Part shown: positions 1-6,214 of the stretch, piece by piece | How the letters are laid out: the number at the start of each line of letters is the position of its first letter | Numbering within the stretch: position 1 is the stretch's first letter | Source of the DNA: an uncultured Collinsella sp. | GTDB lineage: Bacteria > Actinomycetota > Coriobacteriia > Coriobacteriales > Coriobacteriaceae | Assembly: GCA_900545835.1 (NCBI GenBank) | Contig: URBB01000101.1 | Span: forward strand, 1-7,102 | Reading direction: 5' to 3' | DNA length: 7,102 nucleotides | Program-made: the position numbers and the translations under genes | The notes under the pieces: model-generated | The model's database searches: none | What the model was told of the DNA's origin: nothing | Seen by the model: only the letters and a program-made list of their open reading frames with translations

Positions 1-1
1 A

Positions 2-1186
2 AGCCAGCAGTATCGAAACGTCATTCGTTTTGACTTTATGCTCGAGCCGAGCACACGCTCGCTGTTCGATGGGGACCTCGACCCCAAGCGCATCATCTCC
101 CAGATAGAACTCCTACGTGGCCAAACTGTAACGCCAGCAGACACGCTCATCATCTTCGACGAGATCCAAGAGGCCCCGCGCGGGATCACCTCGCTCAAGT
201 ACTTCAACGAGCTTGCACCCGAATACCACATCGTAGCAGCCGGTTCCTATATGGGCCTCGCGCTCCGACGCGAAAACGAGTCATTTCCCGTCGGCAAAAT
301 CGACCAGCTCACCATGCGTCCCATGGGGTTCGCCGAGTTCGTTCGTGCCGTCGACGGCGACCCGCTCGCCGACGCCATCCTTGCCGCAGACATGAACCTT
401 CTAGCAAACGTTACCGAAAAGCTCGAACACTTGCTCAAGGAATACCTTGTTGTCGGCGGTATGCCCGAAGTTGTCTCCGCTTTCGCCGAGACACGCGACT
501 TCATCGAAGCCCGAAGGCTTCAGCAGCAAATCATCGAGGCTTACGAATCCGATTTTGGCAAACATGCACCCGCCCGCATCATCGAGCGCATGAGGTTGGT
601 TTGGAAATCCCTTCCCGGCCAGCTTGCCAAAGAGAACAAGAAGTTTGTCTATGGCGCCCTTCGCCCCGGAGCGCGCGCACGCGATTTCGAGGAAAGCCTC
701 CAGTGGCTCACGGACTACGGAATCGTTCATAAGGTGCCACGTGTTTCCGCTCTAAAGGCGCCGCTCTCGAGCTACGAAGACCTCTCGGGCTTCAAACTGT
801 TCTGCATCGACACCGGCATCCTCGGAGCGCTCTCCGGTCTCTCTCCGGCCATCGTTCTTAACGGATCCGCTGTTTTTACCGAGTTCAAAGGTTCGCTGAC
901 CGAACAATACGTCGCGCAGGAGCTTTTGCTCCAGGACAAAACTCCCGCGTATTGGTCCTCTACCTCTGGCAATGCCGAAACCGACTTTGCCATCGACCAT
1001 GCGGGAACCGTGCTTCCGCTTGAGGTCAAGGCGGCAGAGAACCTTAAAGCGAAGAGTCTGAAAATAGCCTGCGAAAAATTCAAGCTCGAGCGTTGCGTGA
1101 GGAGCTCCCTGGCGGCATATAGAGACGAGGGCATGCTCGTCAATATTCCGCTTTGGGAGATTGGGCAAATCGACAAGCTGGCATAG
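2..1186 (+). CDS. AAA-type ATPase with DUF4143-like C-terminal domain, 5'-truncated at the contig edge
   Basis: The reading frame is open from base 2, and residues encoded before the ATG at 38 (QYRNVIRFDF) match the strand that precedes the acidic 'EGDLDPKRI' segment in this family, so the true start and the Walker A loop lie off the left edge. Counting from the ATG at 38: Walker B is TLIIFDEIQE (D41, E42, bases 158-163), and a sensor-like AAGS follows at 67-70. KEYLVVGGMPE (134-144) is a family hallmark. The C-terminal part has GSLTEQYVAQEL (285-296) and a PD-(D/E)XK-like pattern, E314-x-D316 then E329-V-K331. The C-terminus (YRDEG..VNIPLW) is complete. The family is widespread and often multicopy in gut bacteria, and its role is not settled. 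The gene converges on ppx. Its G+C is visibly lower than its neighbours (27 of 60 bases in 1021-1080), which hints at transfer. The family call is firm; the cellular function is unknown. Confidence 0.88.
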   Translation, partial: SQQYRNVIRFDFMLEPSTRSLFDGDLDPKRIISQIELLRGQTVTPADTLIIFDEIQEAPRGITSLKYFNELAPEYHIVAAGSYMGLALRRENESFPVGKIDQLTMRPMGFAEFVRAVDGDPLADAILAADMNLLANVTEKLEHLLKEYLVVGGMPEVVSAFAETRDFIEARRLQQQIIEAYESDFGKHAPARIIERMRLVWKSLPGQLAKENKKFVYGALRPGARARDFEESLQWLTDYGIVHKVPRVSALKAPLSSYEDLSGFKLFCIDTGILGALSGLSPAIVLNGSAVFTEFKGSLTEQYVAQELLLQDKTPAYWSSTSGNAETDFAIDHAGTVLPLEVKAAENLKAKSLKIACEKFKLERCVRSSLAAYRDEGMLVNIPLWEIGQIDKLA

Positions 1187-1192
1187 GCGCTG

Positions 1193-1220
1193 TGGGGACG
1201 CCCCGCAAGGACTGTCCCCA
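1193..1220. repeat. 7-bp inverted repeat TGGGGAC...GTCCCCA
   Basis: TGGGGAC at 1193-1199 is perfectly complementary to GTCCCCA at 1214-1220, with a 14-base loop, starting 7 bases after the ATPase stop codon. No T-run follows, so it is a weak terminator on its own. It could be the first part of a composite intergenic repeat together with the larger palindrome at 1237-1299. Confidence 0.5.
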
Positions 1221-1236
1221 GGTGCCGGCTGTTGAG

Positions 1237-1299
1237 TTGCGGTGGAATAGGGACTGTTTGGCGCCCGAAAGGGCGATTTTAGTCCGTATTTCACCGCAA
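1237..1299. repeat. Nested palindrome (19-bp arms around a GAAA-capped hairpin), likely repeat and/or terminator
   Basis: The arm at 1237-1255 pairs with 1281-1299 over 19 positions: 17 Watson-Crick pairs, one G-T wobble (1245/1291) and one G-G mismatch (1250/1286). Inside it sits a second hairpin, CGCCC (1262-1266), loop GAAA, GGGCG (1271-1275), followed by ATTTT on the plus strand. It lies between the convergent ATPase and ppx genes. On the plus strand it could terminate the ATPase transcript; on the minus strand no T-run follows. The arm-loop-arm design and intergenic location resemble REP/MITE-like palindromic repeats, but copy number cannot be seen here. Confidence 0.7.
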
Positions 1300-1304
1300 A
1301 TTAT

Positions 1305-2306
1305 TTAGAGGGTGCTGAGAGTGGGGGTCCAAGCGATGGTGGGAGTCGCGCCGTCGAGAACCTCGTTGATGGTGGCGGCCATGCCAGCGAGTAGGCTGTT
1401 CTCGCTTACGGTGAGCGTCTTGTAGCCACCGACGTGCATGAGCTCGCGAATCACCACGGCGCCGGCCAGAATCACGCCCGCGCGCTTGGGCTGCACGCCC
1501 GGCAGCGCAGCGATACCCTCCACATCCAGCGTAGACATGCGCTCGATAGCGGCCGAGACCTGCTCCAGCGACAGCTCGCGTAGGTGCACAAAGCTCGAAT
1601 CGTACGGTTCCAGCTCGTGGACCAGAGCCACCAGCGTAGTCACCGTGCCGCCCACCGCGACTAAGCGTTCGGCGCGCTCAAAGTCGACAGGCAGGCCCTC
1701 AAAATAGGCGGCGAACTGCTCGCCTGCCCACGCGGCAGCGGCAGCAAGCTCGCCGCGTGCGGGTGGCATCGTCGAGAAAAAGCGCTCCGTCACGCGACGG
1801 CAACCGATGTCCAGCGAGCGCGTTCCCTCCAGCGCAAAGACGCTGCGCTCCGGAGCGTATACGCCCGTCGCGAGCTCCGTGGAGCCGCCGCCCGAATCCG
1901 CGACGATGATGCGCTCGCCGGCAAAGTCGTGCGCCACGCCAAAAAACGTCAGGCGCGCCTCGACCTCGCCCGGAATCACCTGTGGTTTGAGCCCCAACTC
2001 GCGCAGGCCGTCCAGCAGCAGGGCGGCATTGGACGCATCGCGCGCGGCACTCGTGCACGTGGTGCAGACGCACGCGGCCCCAAAGGCACGCGCCTCATCC
2101 ACAAACATACGACACGCATCGAGCACACGCTCAACGGCCGCCTCGCAAAAGCGGCCCGTCGCGTCCACGCCCTCGCCCAGGTCGGTAATCTCGGTATGCT
2201 TGGACGATTCCACAATCGCCCCGGCCTCGACCTGCGCCAACACCAGTCGCGACGACACCGTTCCCAGGTCGATCGCGGCTACCTTATAGCGTTTGCAATT
2301 TGTCAT
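1305..2306 (-). CDS. ppx: Ppx/GppA family exopolyphosphatase / pppGpp phosphohydrolase
   Basis: A 333-residue member of the ASKHA-fold phosphatases, cytoplasmic, expected to remove terminal phosphate from polyphosphate and/or pppGpp. Visible motifs: the phosphate-1 loop AAIDLGTVSSRL (10-21), CTSAARDASNA (84-94), GEVEARLTFFG (113-123) with the region of the catalytic acid, the phosphate-2 loop ADSGGGSTEL (136-145), and VAVGGTVTTLVAL (216-228). The C-terminal LPGVQPKRAGVILAG and VSENSLLAG segments are also typical. Length matches the short Ppx/GppA form that lacks the extra C-terminal domains of the E. coli enzymes. An oddity is Val17 where family members usually have Asn (GTNS). The ATG at 2306 is preceded by a GGGGAG ribosome site, 20 bases after the divIC stop codon, so the two are probably co-transcribed. 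The eno-divIC-ppx order is typical of Actinomycetota. Sequence cannot decide between Ppx and GppA activity. Confidence 0.93.
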   Translation of the reverse strand: MTNCKRYKVAAIDLGTVSSRLVLAQVEAGAIVESSKHTEITDLGEGVDATGRFCEAAVERVLDACRMFVDEARAFGAACVCTTCTSAARDASNAALLLDGLRELGLKPQVIPGEVEARLTFFGVAHDFAGERIIVADSGGGSTELATGVYAPERSVFALEGTRSLDIGCRRVTERFFSTMPPARGELAAAAAWAGEQFAAYFEGLPVDFERAERLVAVGGTVTTLVALVHELEPYDSSFVHLRELSLEQVSAAIERMSTLDVEGIAALPGVQPKRAGVILAGAVVIRELMHVGGYKTLTVSENSLLAGMAATINEVLDGATPTIAWTPTLSTL

Positions 2307-2326
2307 TGCGGGCTCCCCTCTGGGCG

Positions 2327-3085
2327 CTACTCGCCGCTGGACGCGACCGTCTGGCCTTCGACGCCGCTAAAACCAAACAGCATGTCAAGCGTCTGAATGT
2401 ACCACGGCGCGTCCTTGCCGACTTCCTCAATCTCCTTGGCCACTTCGCTGGCCTTCTTGGCGTTTGAGGACTTTTTGTTCGACGACGAATCCGAATCCTC
2501 GTCCAGACCCTGTACTTCAATCCTCTTTTCGCCGGGCATCACCATGCCCAGTTCCCGTGCCCGATCCTTAATGCCCTCTTCCGAGAGCCACTTGTCAGTG
2601 TCTTTTTTCATCTCATCTCTGTATTGCTCGCGAATCTCGACCTGCTTGGCCAAGATGTCGTTCGAGCGTTTTGCAACGTACAGGTCGCGCACGGGGAAAT
2701 ACAGGCTCACGAGCGCCAGAGTCACCACGATACCGATAAACAGCGGACGCAGAGAGCCATGCGTAAAGTCATAGATTGCCTTGACCACCGCATTGTCGTT
2801 GGCGTAGCGCATAAAGTCCGAGCTCGAAAAACGGTTCGAGGGCCTGCTCGATTTGTCGTGTGCCTGAGTCGAGGGACGCGACGCATGTGTCGAACGCGCC
2901 GGGCGCACCGGCCCATCTGCCGAAGTATTCACTTGAGCATTGGGGCGCGAGGTACCTGTCGGGCGCTGCGTGGAGCGATCGACGCCGGCGTAGGCGGACC
3001 CACCGAGCTGCACCGTGCGCGCACGGCGAGGCGACGGCTCGCGCGAACCGGCGGAATAGTACCTGTTGTCGTAAATCTGATCCAT
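2327..3085 (-). CDS. divIC: DivIC/FtsB-like septum formation initiator protein
   Basis: A 252-residue, probably single-pass membrane protein of the divisome. Residues 1-110 are a long low-complexity stretch rich in Ser, Arg, Pro and Thr, expected to be cytoplasmic. A membrane segment follows at about 114-131 (LFIGIVVTLALVSLYF), then a charged, probably coiled-coil region (about 136-167, KRSNDILAKQVEIREQ...). The family-typical GIKDRARELGMVMPGEKRI lies at about 171-189. The tail is acidic/Ser/Lys-rich and ends with a hydrophobic patch (WYIQTLDMLFGF). In the family this protein bridges early and late divisome parts (FtsL/FtsQ partners). The frame stays open to an ATG at 3211, but that would start beyond the eno terminator. 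The start at 3085 (MDQIYDNRYY) was chosen for that reason, with a weak AAGG site 5 bases upstream. It sits between eno and ppx as in other actinobacteria. Confidence 0.88.
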   Translation of the reverse strand: MDQIYDNRYYSAGSREPSPRRARTVQLGGSAYAGVDRSTQRPTGTSRPNAQVNTSADGPVRPARSTHASRPSTQAHDKSSRPSNRFSSSDFMRYANDNAVVKAIYDFTHGSLRPLFIGIVVTLALVSLYFPVRDLYVAKRSNDILAKQVEIREQYRDEMKKDTDKWLSEEGIKDRARELGMVMPGEKRIEVQGLDEDSDSSSNKKSSNAKKASEVAKEIEEVGKDAPWYIQTLDMLFGFSGVEGQTVASSGE

Positions 3086-3122
3086 GTGCGCCTTGTGCGG
3101 TTGAGGTTTGTTTGCGCTAAGT

Positions 3123-3134
3123 ATTCTAGTTATA
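3123..3134 (-). promoter_or_regulatory. Possible promoter -10 elements for divIC-ppx
   Basis: On the minus strand two overlapping-scale -10-like hexamers, TATAAC (3134-3129) and TAGAAT (3128-3123), lie in an A+T-rich pocket 38-49 bases before the divIC start and just after the eno terminator. Neither has a good TTGACA-like partner at 16-18 bases. The call rests mainly on the need for a new promoter after the terminator. Confidence 0.25.
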
Positions 3135-3176
3135 GCACGAGCGCGCGCACCACCTTCGGCGGCCTTTGCTCGACAT

Positions 3177-3208
3177 AAAAAAGGCGCTGAGCCATATGGC
3201 CCAGCGCC
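3177..3208 (-). terminator. Intrinsic terminator of eno
   Basis: On the minus strand GGCGCTG pairs with CAGCGCC, and the inner GCCATATGGC extends the stem through one G-U pair to about 11 base pairs around an AUAU loop (hairpin 3183-3208). It is followed at once by six U residues (3182-3177). It starts 61 bases after the eno stop codon (3270) and is a textbook rho-independent terminator. The plus-strand reading has A-tract before and no U-tract after, so it works in the eno direction only. Confidence 0.92.
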
Positions 3209-3269
3209 CAACGGCGGCCATCAGAAGTGGAGCGGAGCCGAGTCAACCCCGCCCCCGAGCACCACTTGT

Positions 3270-4559
3270 TTAGCGAATGTTGTAGAACGCGGCCTTGCCG
3301 GCGTAGCGCGCGCTGCCCTCGAGCTCGTCCTCGATGCGGATGAGCTGGTTGTACTTGGCGATACGGTCGCTGCGGCACGGGGCGCCCGACTTGATCTGGC
3401 CGGCATTGACGCCCACGACCAAGTCGGCGATCGTGGAGTCCTCGGTCTCGCCGGAGCGGTGGCTCACGATGCAGGCGTAACCGGCCTCCTTGGCGGTCTC
3501 GATGGCCTCGAGCGACTCGGTGAGCGTACCGATCTGGTTAACCTTGACCAGGATCGCGTTGGCGGCACCCAGCTCGATGCCCTTCTTGAGGCGCTCGGTG
3601 TTGGTGACGAACAGGTCGTCGCCCACCAGCTGCACCTTGTTGCCAATGCGGCGGGTCAGCTCGACCCAGCCGTCCCAGTCCTCCTCGGCCATGCCGTCCT
3701 CGATGGAGATGATGGGGTAGGTGTCGACGAGCTTCTCCCAGTAATCGACCATCTGGGCGCTCGTGTACTCAACGCCCTCGCCCTTGAGCTCGTACATGCC
3801 GGTCTCGGCGTTGTAGAACTCGGTCGAGGCCGGATCCATGGCGTACATGAAGTCGACGCCGGGCTTAAAGCCGGCCTTCTCCACGGCCTTGGTGATGTAC
3901 TCGAACGGCTCGGCGTTGGTCTTGAGGTTGGGCGCAAAGCCGCCCTCGTCGCCCACGCCGCCGCCAAGGCCCGCCTCGTGCAGCACGCCCTTGAGGGTGT
4001 GATAGACCTCGGCGCACCAACGCAGGCCCTCGGTAAAGCTCGGGGCGCCCACCGGCATGATCATGAACTCCTGGAAGTCAACGTTGTTGTCGGCATGCAC
4101 GCCGCCGTTGAGGATGTTCATCATGGGCGTGGGCAGCAGGTGGGCGTTGACGCCACCCAGGTACTGGTACAGCGACAGACCCGCCGACTCGGCAGCGGCG
4201 CGGGCGACGGCCAGCGATACGCCCAGAATGGCGTTGGCACCGAGCTTGGTCTTGTTGGGGGTACCGTCCGCGGCAATCAGCGCGGCATCGACGGCGCGCT
4301 GGTCGAAGGCGTCGATGCCCACGACGGCGTTAGCGCACTCGTTATTGACGTGCTCGACGGCCTGAGAGACGCCCTTGCCCAGATAGCGGCCCTTGTCGCC
4401 ATCGCGCAGCTCGCAGGCCTCAAAGGCGCCGGTCGAAGCACCCGAAGGCACCATTGCGCGGCCAAAGCTGCCGTCCTCGAGCACGACCTCGACCTCGACG
4501 GTGGGATTGCCGCGGCTGTCGAGCACCTCGCGACCGTAGACGTCCAAAATATCGCTCAT
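3270..4559 (-). CDS. eno: Enolase (phosphopyruvate hydratase)
   Basis: A full-length 429-residue enolase, converting 2-phosphoglycerate to phosphoenolpyruvate in glycolysis; cytoplasmic, Mg-dependent, usually an oligomer. The N-terminal DVYGREVLDSRGNPTVEVEV is diagnostic. The mobile loop SGAST is at 39-43, His155 in NGGVHADNNV, and E164 in FQEFM. The acid catalyst is E205 in GDEGGF. Metal ligands are D242 (AMDPAS), E287 (SIEDGM) and D314 (VGDDLF). The catalytic base is K339 in the signature ILVKVNQIGTLTES, with H367-R368-S369 and K390 completing the site. Nothing is missing. The ATG at 4559 has an AGAGGGAG ribosome site about 5 bases upstream. Terminators on both sides (4698-4744 and 3177-3208) suggest a monocistronic unit with its own promoter. 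The opposite strand carries a 510-codon shadow frame that is not a gene. Confidence 0.99.
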   Translation of the reverse strand: MSDILDVYGREVLDSRGNPTVEVEVVLEDGSFGRAMVPSGASTGAFEACELRDGDKGRYLGKGVSQAVEHVNNECANAVVGIDAFDQRAVDAALIAADGTPNKTKLGANAILGVSLAVARAAAESAGLSLYQYLGGVNAHLLPTPMMNILNGGVHADNNVDFQEFMIMPVGAPSFTEGLRWCAEVYHTLKGVLHEAGLGGGVGDEGGFAPNLKTNAEPFEYITKAVEKAGFKPGVDFMYAMDPASTEFYNAETGMYELKGEGVEYTSAQMVDYWEKLVDTYPIISIEDGMAEEDWDGWVELTRRIGNKVQLVGDDLFVTNTERLKKGIELGAANAILVKVNQIGTLTESLEAIETAKEAGYACIVSHRSGETEDSTIADLVVGVNAGQIKSGAPCRSDRIAKYNQLIRIEDELEGSARYAGKAAFYNIR

Positions 4560-4612
4560 GTTGTCTCCCTCTCACTTGGAAACGTAGTGGATGCAAGCGA
4601 CCGGCTGACCGT

Positions 4613-4625
4613 GCACCATCGGTGC
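4613..4625 (-). other. Small hairpin in the eno leader
   Basis: GCACC (minus 4625-4621) pairs perfectly with GGTGC (4617-4613) around a 3-base loop, about 55 bases upstream of the eno start. If the -10 box at 4659-4664 is real, it falls in a leader of roughly 90 bases. It is too small to call a riboswitch. Confidence 0.3.
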
Positions 4626-4632
4626 GTCTCCG

Positions 4633-4677
4633 TAAGTTAGCCATGTCGCACTTTTTGCATTATGCCCTAAGTTAGCC
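4633..4677 (-). promoter_or_regulatory. Putative eno promoter -10 flanked by two identical 10-bp repeats
   Basis: On the minus strand CATAAT (4664-4659) is a good -10 hexamer, though no clear -35 is found 16-18 bases upstream. An identical GGCTAACTTA occurs on each side, at 4677-4668 (just upstream of the -10) and 4642-4633 (just past the expected start site), 35 bases apart. This is where operator half-sites would sit, so a regulator binding both copies is plausible. It is the only A+T-richer stretch between the mazG terminator and eno. Confidence 0.35.
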
Positions 4678-4697
4678 GAGGAATACACTTGATTTTC

Positions 4698-4744
4698 GAA
4701 AAATTTAGCGGGAACGATGAGGCGTGTCAGCCCGTCGTTCCCGC
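4698..4744 (-). terminator. Intrinsic terminator of mazG (end of larC2-yfcE-mazG unit)
   Basis: A perfect 10-bp inverted repeat, GCGGGAACGA (minus 4744-4735) and TCGTTCCCGC (4717-4708), with a 17-base loop that can pair further through GGC/GCC. It is followed on the minus strand by TAAATTTTT (4707-4699). It begins only 4 bases after the mazG stop codon (4749). Confidence 0.85.
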
Positions 4745-4748
4745 AGTC

Positions 4749-5597
4749 TTACTCCTCCGCCTTTGCGGCATCCCACAGGTCGTTGAGGCCGTGGGTCGAG
4801 AGCTCGGCCAGATCCACGTGGGCATCGGCCGTCATCTGCTCCATCGCAGCCCAGCGACGGCGGAACTTTGCCGTACTGGCGCGCAGGGCGCTCTCGGCGT
4901 CGATCCCCTCTTTGCGCGCGACGTTGACCAAGGCAAAGAGCAGGTCGCCAAACTCCATTTCGCGCTCGGGCGAGCCAGGGGCCTCGGCCTCAAACTCGGC
5001 ACGCTCCTCGGCGACCTCGTCCCACACGTCCTGGACCGTCTCCCACTCAAAGCCCACGGCAGCCGCCTTGCGCGACACCTTCTGAGCCTGCATCAGCGCC
5101 GGCAGATGCGTGGGCACGCCGTCGAGCAGACCCTCGGGCGCGGCCTCGCCCGCCGCCACGGCCTTGTCCTTGGCAGCCCTCTCGGCAAGCTTGACCTCGT
5201 CCCAAATCTTGAGTACCTCGTCGGAACTGTCAGCATCTACATCGCCAAACACGTGCGGATGACGGCGGATGAGCTTGGCATCGATATCACGCGCCACGTC
5301 GGCCAGTGTAAACTCGCCGGCGTCAGCAGCAATCTGCGCATGCAGCACGACCTGCATGAGCACGTCGCCTAGCTCCTCGCGTAGGTGAACCGCGTCGTCC
5401 GCCTCGATGCAGTCGAGCGCCTCGTAGGCCTCCTCGATCATGTTCTTGCCAATGCTGCGGTGCGTCTGCTCACGGTCCCACGGGCAGCCATCGGGCTGAC
5501 GCAGACGCCAGATGGTCTGCACCAGATGCTGCAGCTCGGTCGACGCGTCTACCAGCGTGGACAGATCGCGCGAGCCCTCGGCATTTTGCTGAGCCAT
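4749..5597 (-). CDS. mazG: MazG nucleoside triphosphate pyrophosphohydrolase
   Basis: A 282-residue, two-repeat MazG of the all-alpha NTP pyrophosphatase superfamily. It hydrolyses (d)NTPs to monophosphates plus pyrophosphate and is linked to nucleotide-pool cleaning and stress signalling. The N-terminal repeat has the hallmark LRQPDGCPWDREQTH (32-46), then the metal-binding pattern E56-x-x-E59 ... E75-x-x-D78 (NMIEEAYEAL, REELGDVLMQVVLHAQIA) and IRRHPHVFGDV (110-120). The second repeat has E198-x-x-E201 ... E215-x-x-D218 (MEFGDLLFALVNVAR), so both halves look competent. An in-frame TAG at 5603-5601 blocks any earlier start, fixing the start at or after the ATG at 5597. The best ribosome site (GGAGGAGGAG) is 17 bases away, inside the end of yfcE, and serves a two-codon mini-ORF instead. 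It is 14 bases after yfcE, so probably co-transcribed and translationally coupled. Confidence 0.96.
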   Translation of the reverse strand: MAQQNAEGSRDLSTLVDASTELQHLVQTIWRLRQPDGCPWDREQTHRSIGKNMIEEAYEALDCIEADDAVHLREELGDVLMQVVLHAQIAADAGEFTLADVARDIDAKLIRRHPHVFGDVDADSSDEVLKIWDEVKLAERAAKDKAVAAGEAAPEGLLDGVPTHLPALMQAQKVSRKAAAVGFEWETVQDVWDEVAEERAEFEAEAPGSPEREMEFGDLLFALVNVARKEGIDAESALRASTAKFRRRWAAMEQMTADAHVDLAELSTHGLNDLWDAAKAEE

Positions 5598-5600
5598 GTG

Positions 5601-5609
5601 CTACGCCAT
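5601..5609 (-). other. Start-stop mini-ORF AUG-GCG-UAG before mazG
   Basis: On the minus strand a GGAGGAGGAG ribosome site (5624-5615, overlapping the last codons of yfcE) is ideally spaced, 5 bases, from AUG at 5609-5607. That AUG is followed by one GCG codon and a UAG stop. The mazG AUG comes 3 bases after this stop. Ribosomes initiating here would stop at once and could re-initiate on mazG. It is visible in sequence; a regulatory role is inferred. Confidence 0.35.
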
Positions 5610-5611
5610 GG

Positions 5612-6160
5612 CTACTCCTCCTCCATGACCACGTGGCGGAACGCGCCGCCCTCGTAGATGCCGTAGCTGTGCGAGCCGTCCTTGGGGATGCTCACGCTAC
5701 CGGGGTTGAAGAGCCACAGGCCCGGGTGCGCGGCGCTTTCCTCGTTGACCTTGATGTGCGTATGGCCGTAGACGAGCGCGGAACCCTCAGGCAGCGCGGG
5801 CGCGTGGTCGACGCTGTTGTGCATGCCGGCGCCAAAGACGTGGCCGTGCGTCAGGAACAGCTCGCGGCCGGTCTCGTCGAAAAGCGTGGCGTAGTCGGCC
5901 ATGACGGGGAAGTCGAGGACCATCTGGTCGACCTCGGCGTCGCAGTTGCCGCGCACCGCGATGATGCGGTCGGCTAGGGCGTTGAGCAGCGGAATCACGC
6001 GCTTGGGAGCATAGTCGCGCGGCAGGTCGTTGCGCGGACCGTGGTAGAGCAGGTCGCCCAGCAGAACGATGCGGTCGGGCTGCTCGGACTCGATGGCGGC
6101 GACCAGGCGCTCAGCCCAGTATGCCGAGCCGTGGATGTCGGAGGCGATGAGGTATTTCAT
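5612..6160 (-). CDS. yfcE: YfcE-type metallophosphodiesterase
   Basis: A 182-residue calcineurin-like phosphoesterase, matching the usual length of YfcE. Dimetal-site residues are all present: D8-x-H10 (IASDIHG), G35-D36 (VLLGDLLYHGPRN), G71-N72-C-D (VRGNCDAEVD), H105-G-H107 (LTHGH) and G132-H133-T-H135 (VYGHTHI), with NPGSVSIPKDG (152-162) near the end. E. coli YfcE hydrolyses phosphodiesters such as bis-pNPP in vitro with Mn2+; its physiological substrate is unclear, and the same holds here. No signal peptide or membrane segment, so cytoplasmic. The ATG at 6160 has AAAGGA about 7 bases upstream. The gene lies between larC2 (54-base gap, no clear terminator) and mazG (14-base gap); its final Glu codons (EEE) double as the ribosome site for what follows. 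Confidence 0.93.
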   Translation of the reverse strand: MKYLIASDIHGSAYWAERLVAAIESEQPDRIVLLGDLLYHGPRNDLPRDYAPKRVIPLLNALADRIIAVRGNCDAEVDQMVLDFPVMADYATLFDETGRELFLTHGHVFGAGMHNSVDHAPALPEGSALVYGHTHIKVNEESAAHPGLWLFNPGSVSIPKDGSHSYGIYEGGAFRHVVMEEE

Positions 6161-6214
6161 GGGGAGTCCTTTCGGTGAGGTTGATGGGGTGGGTGTGGCG
6201 CGTCGCCGACCGTG

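Noticed and set aside
3086..3211. N-terminal extension of the DivIC-like frame to an ATG at 3211
   Set aside because: That start is upstream of the 5' end expected for a transcript beginning after the eno terminator (3177-3208), and the extra residues are unlike the family. ATG at 3085 is better supported.
3108..4640. A 510-codon plus-strand open frame antisense to eno
   Set aside because: It mirrors the enolase codons, has Leu/Val/Ala/His-rich composition typical of a shadow frame in G+C-rich DNA, and lacks a ribosome site or known domain. Enolase is complete on the other strand.
4420..4644. Minus-strand frame starting at 4644 that overlaps the eno start in another frame
   Set aside because: No ribosome site before its ATG, Arg-rich shadow composition, and it runs into eno out of frame; not a convincing leader peptide.
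6197..6207. GGCG-CGT-CGCC hairpin between larC2 and yfcE as a terminator
   Set aside because: Only 4 base pairs, and no U-tract on the minus strand.
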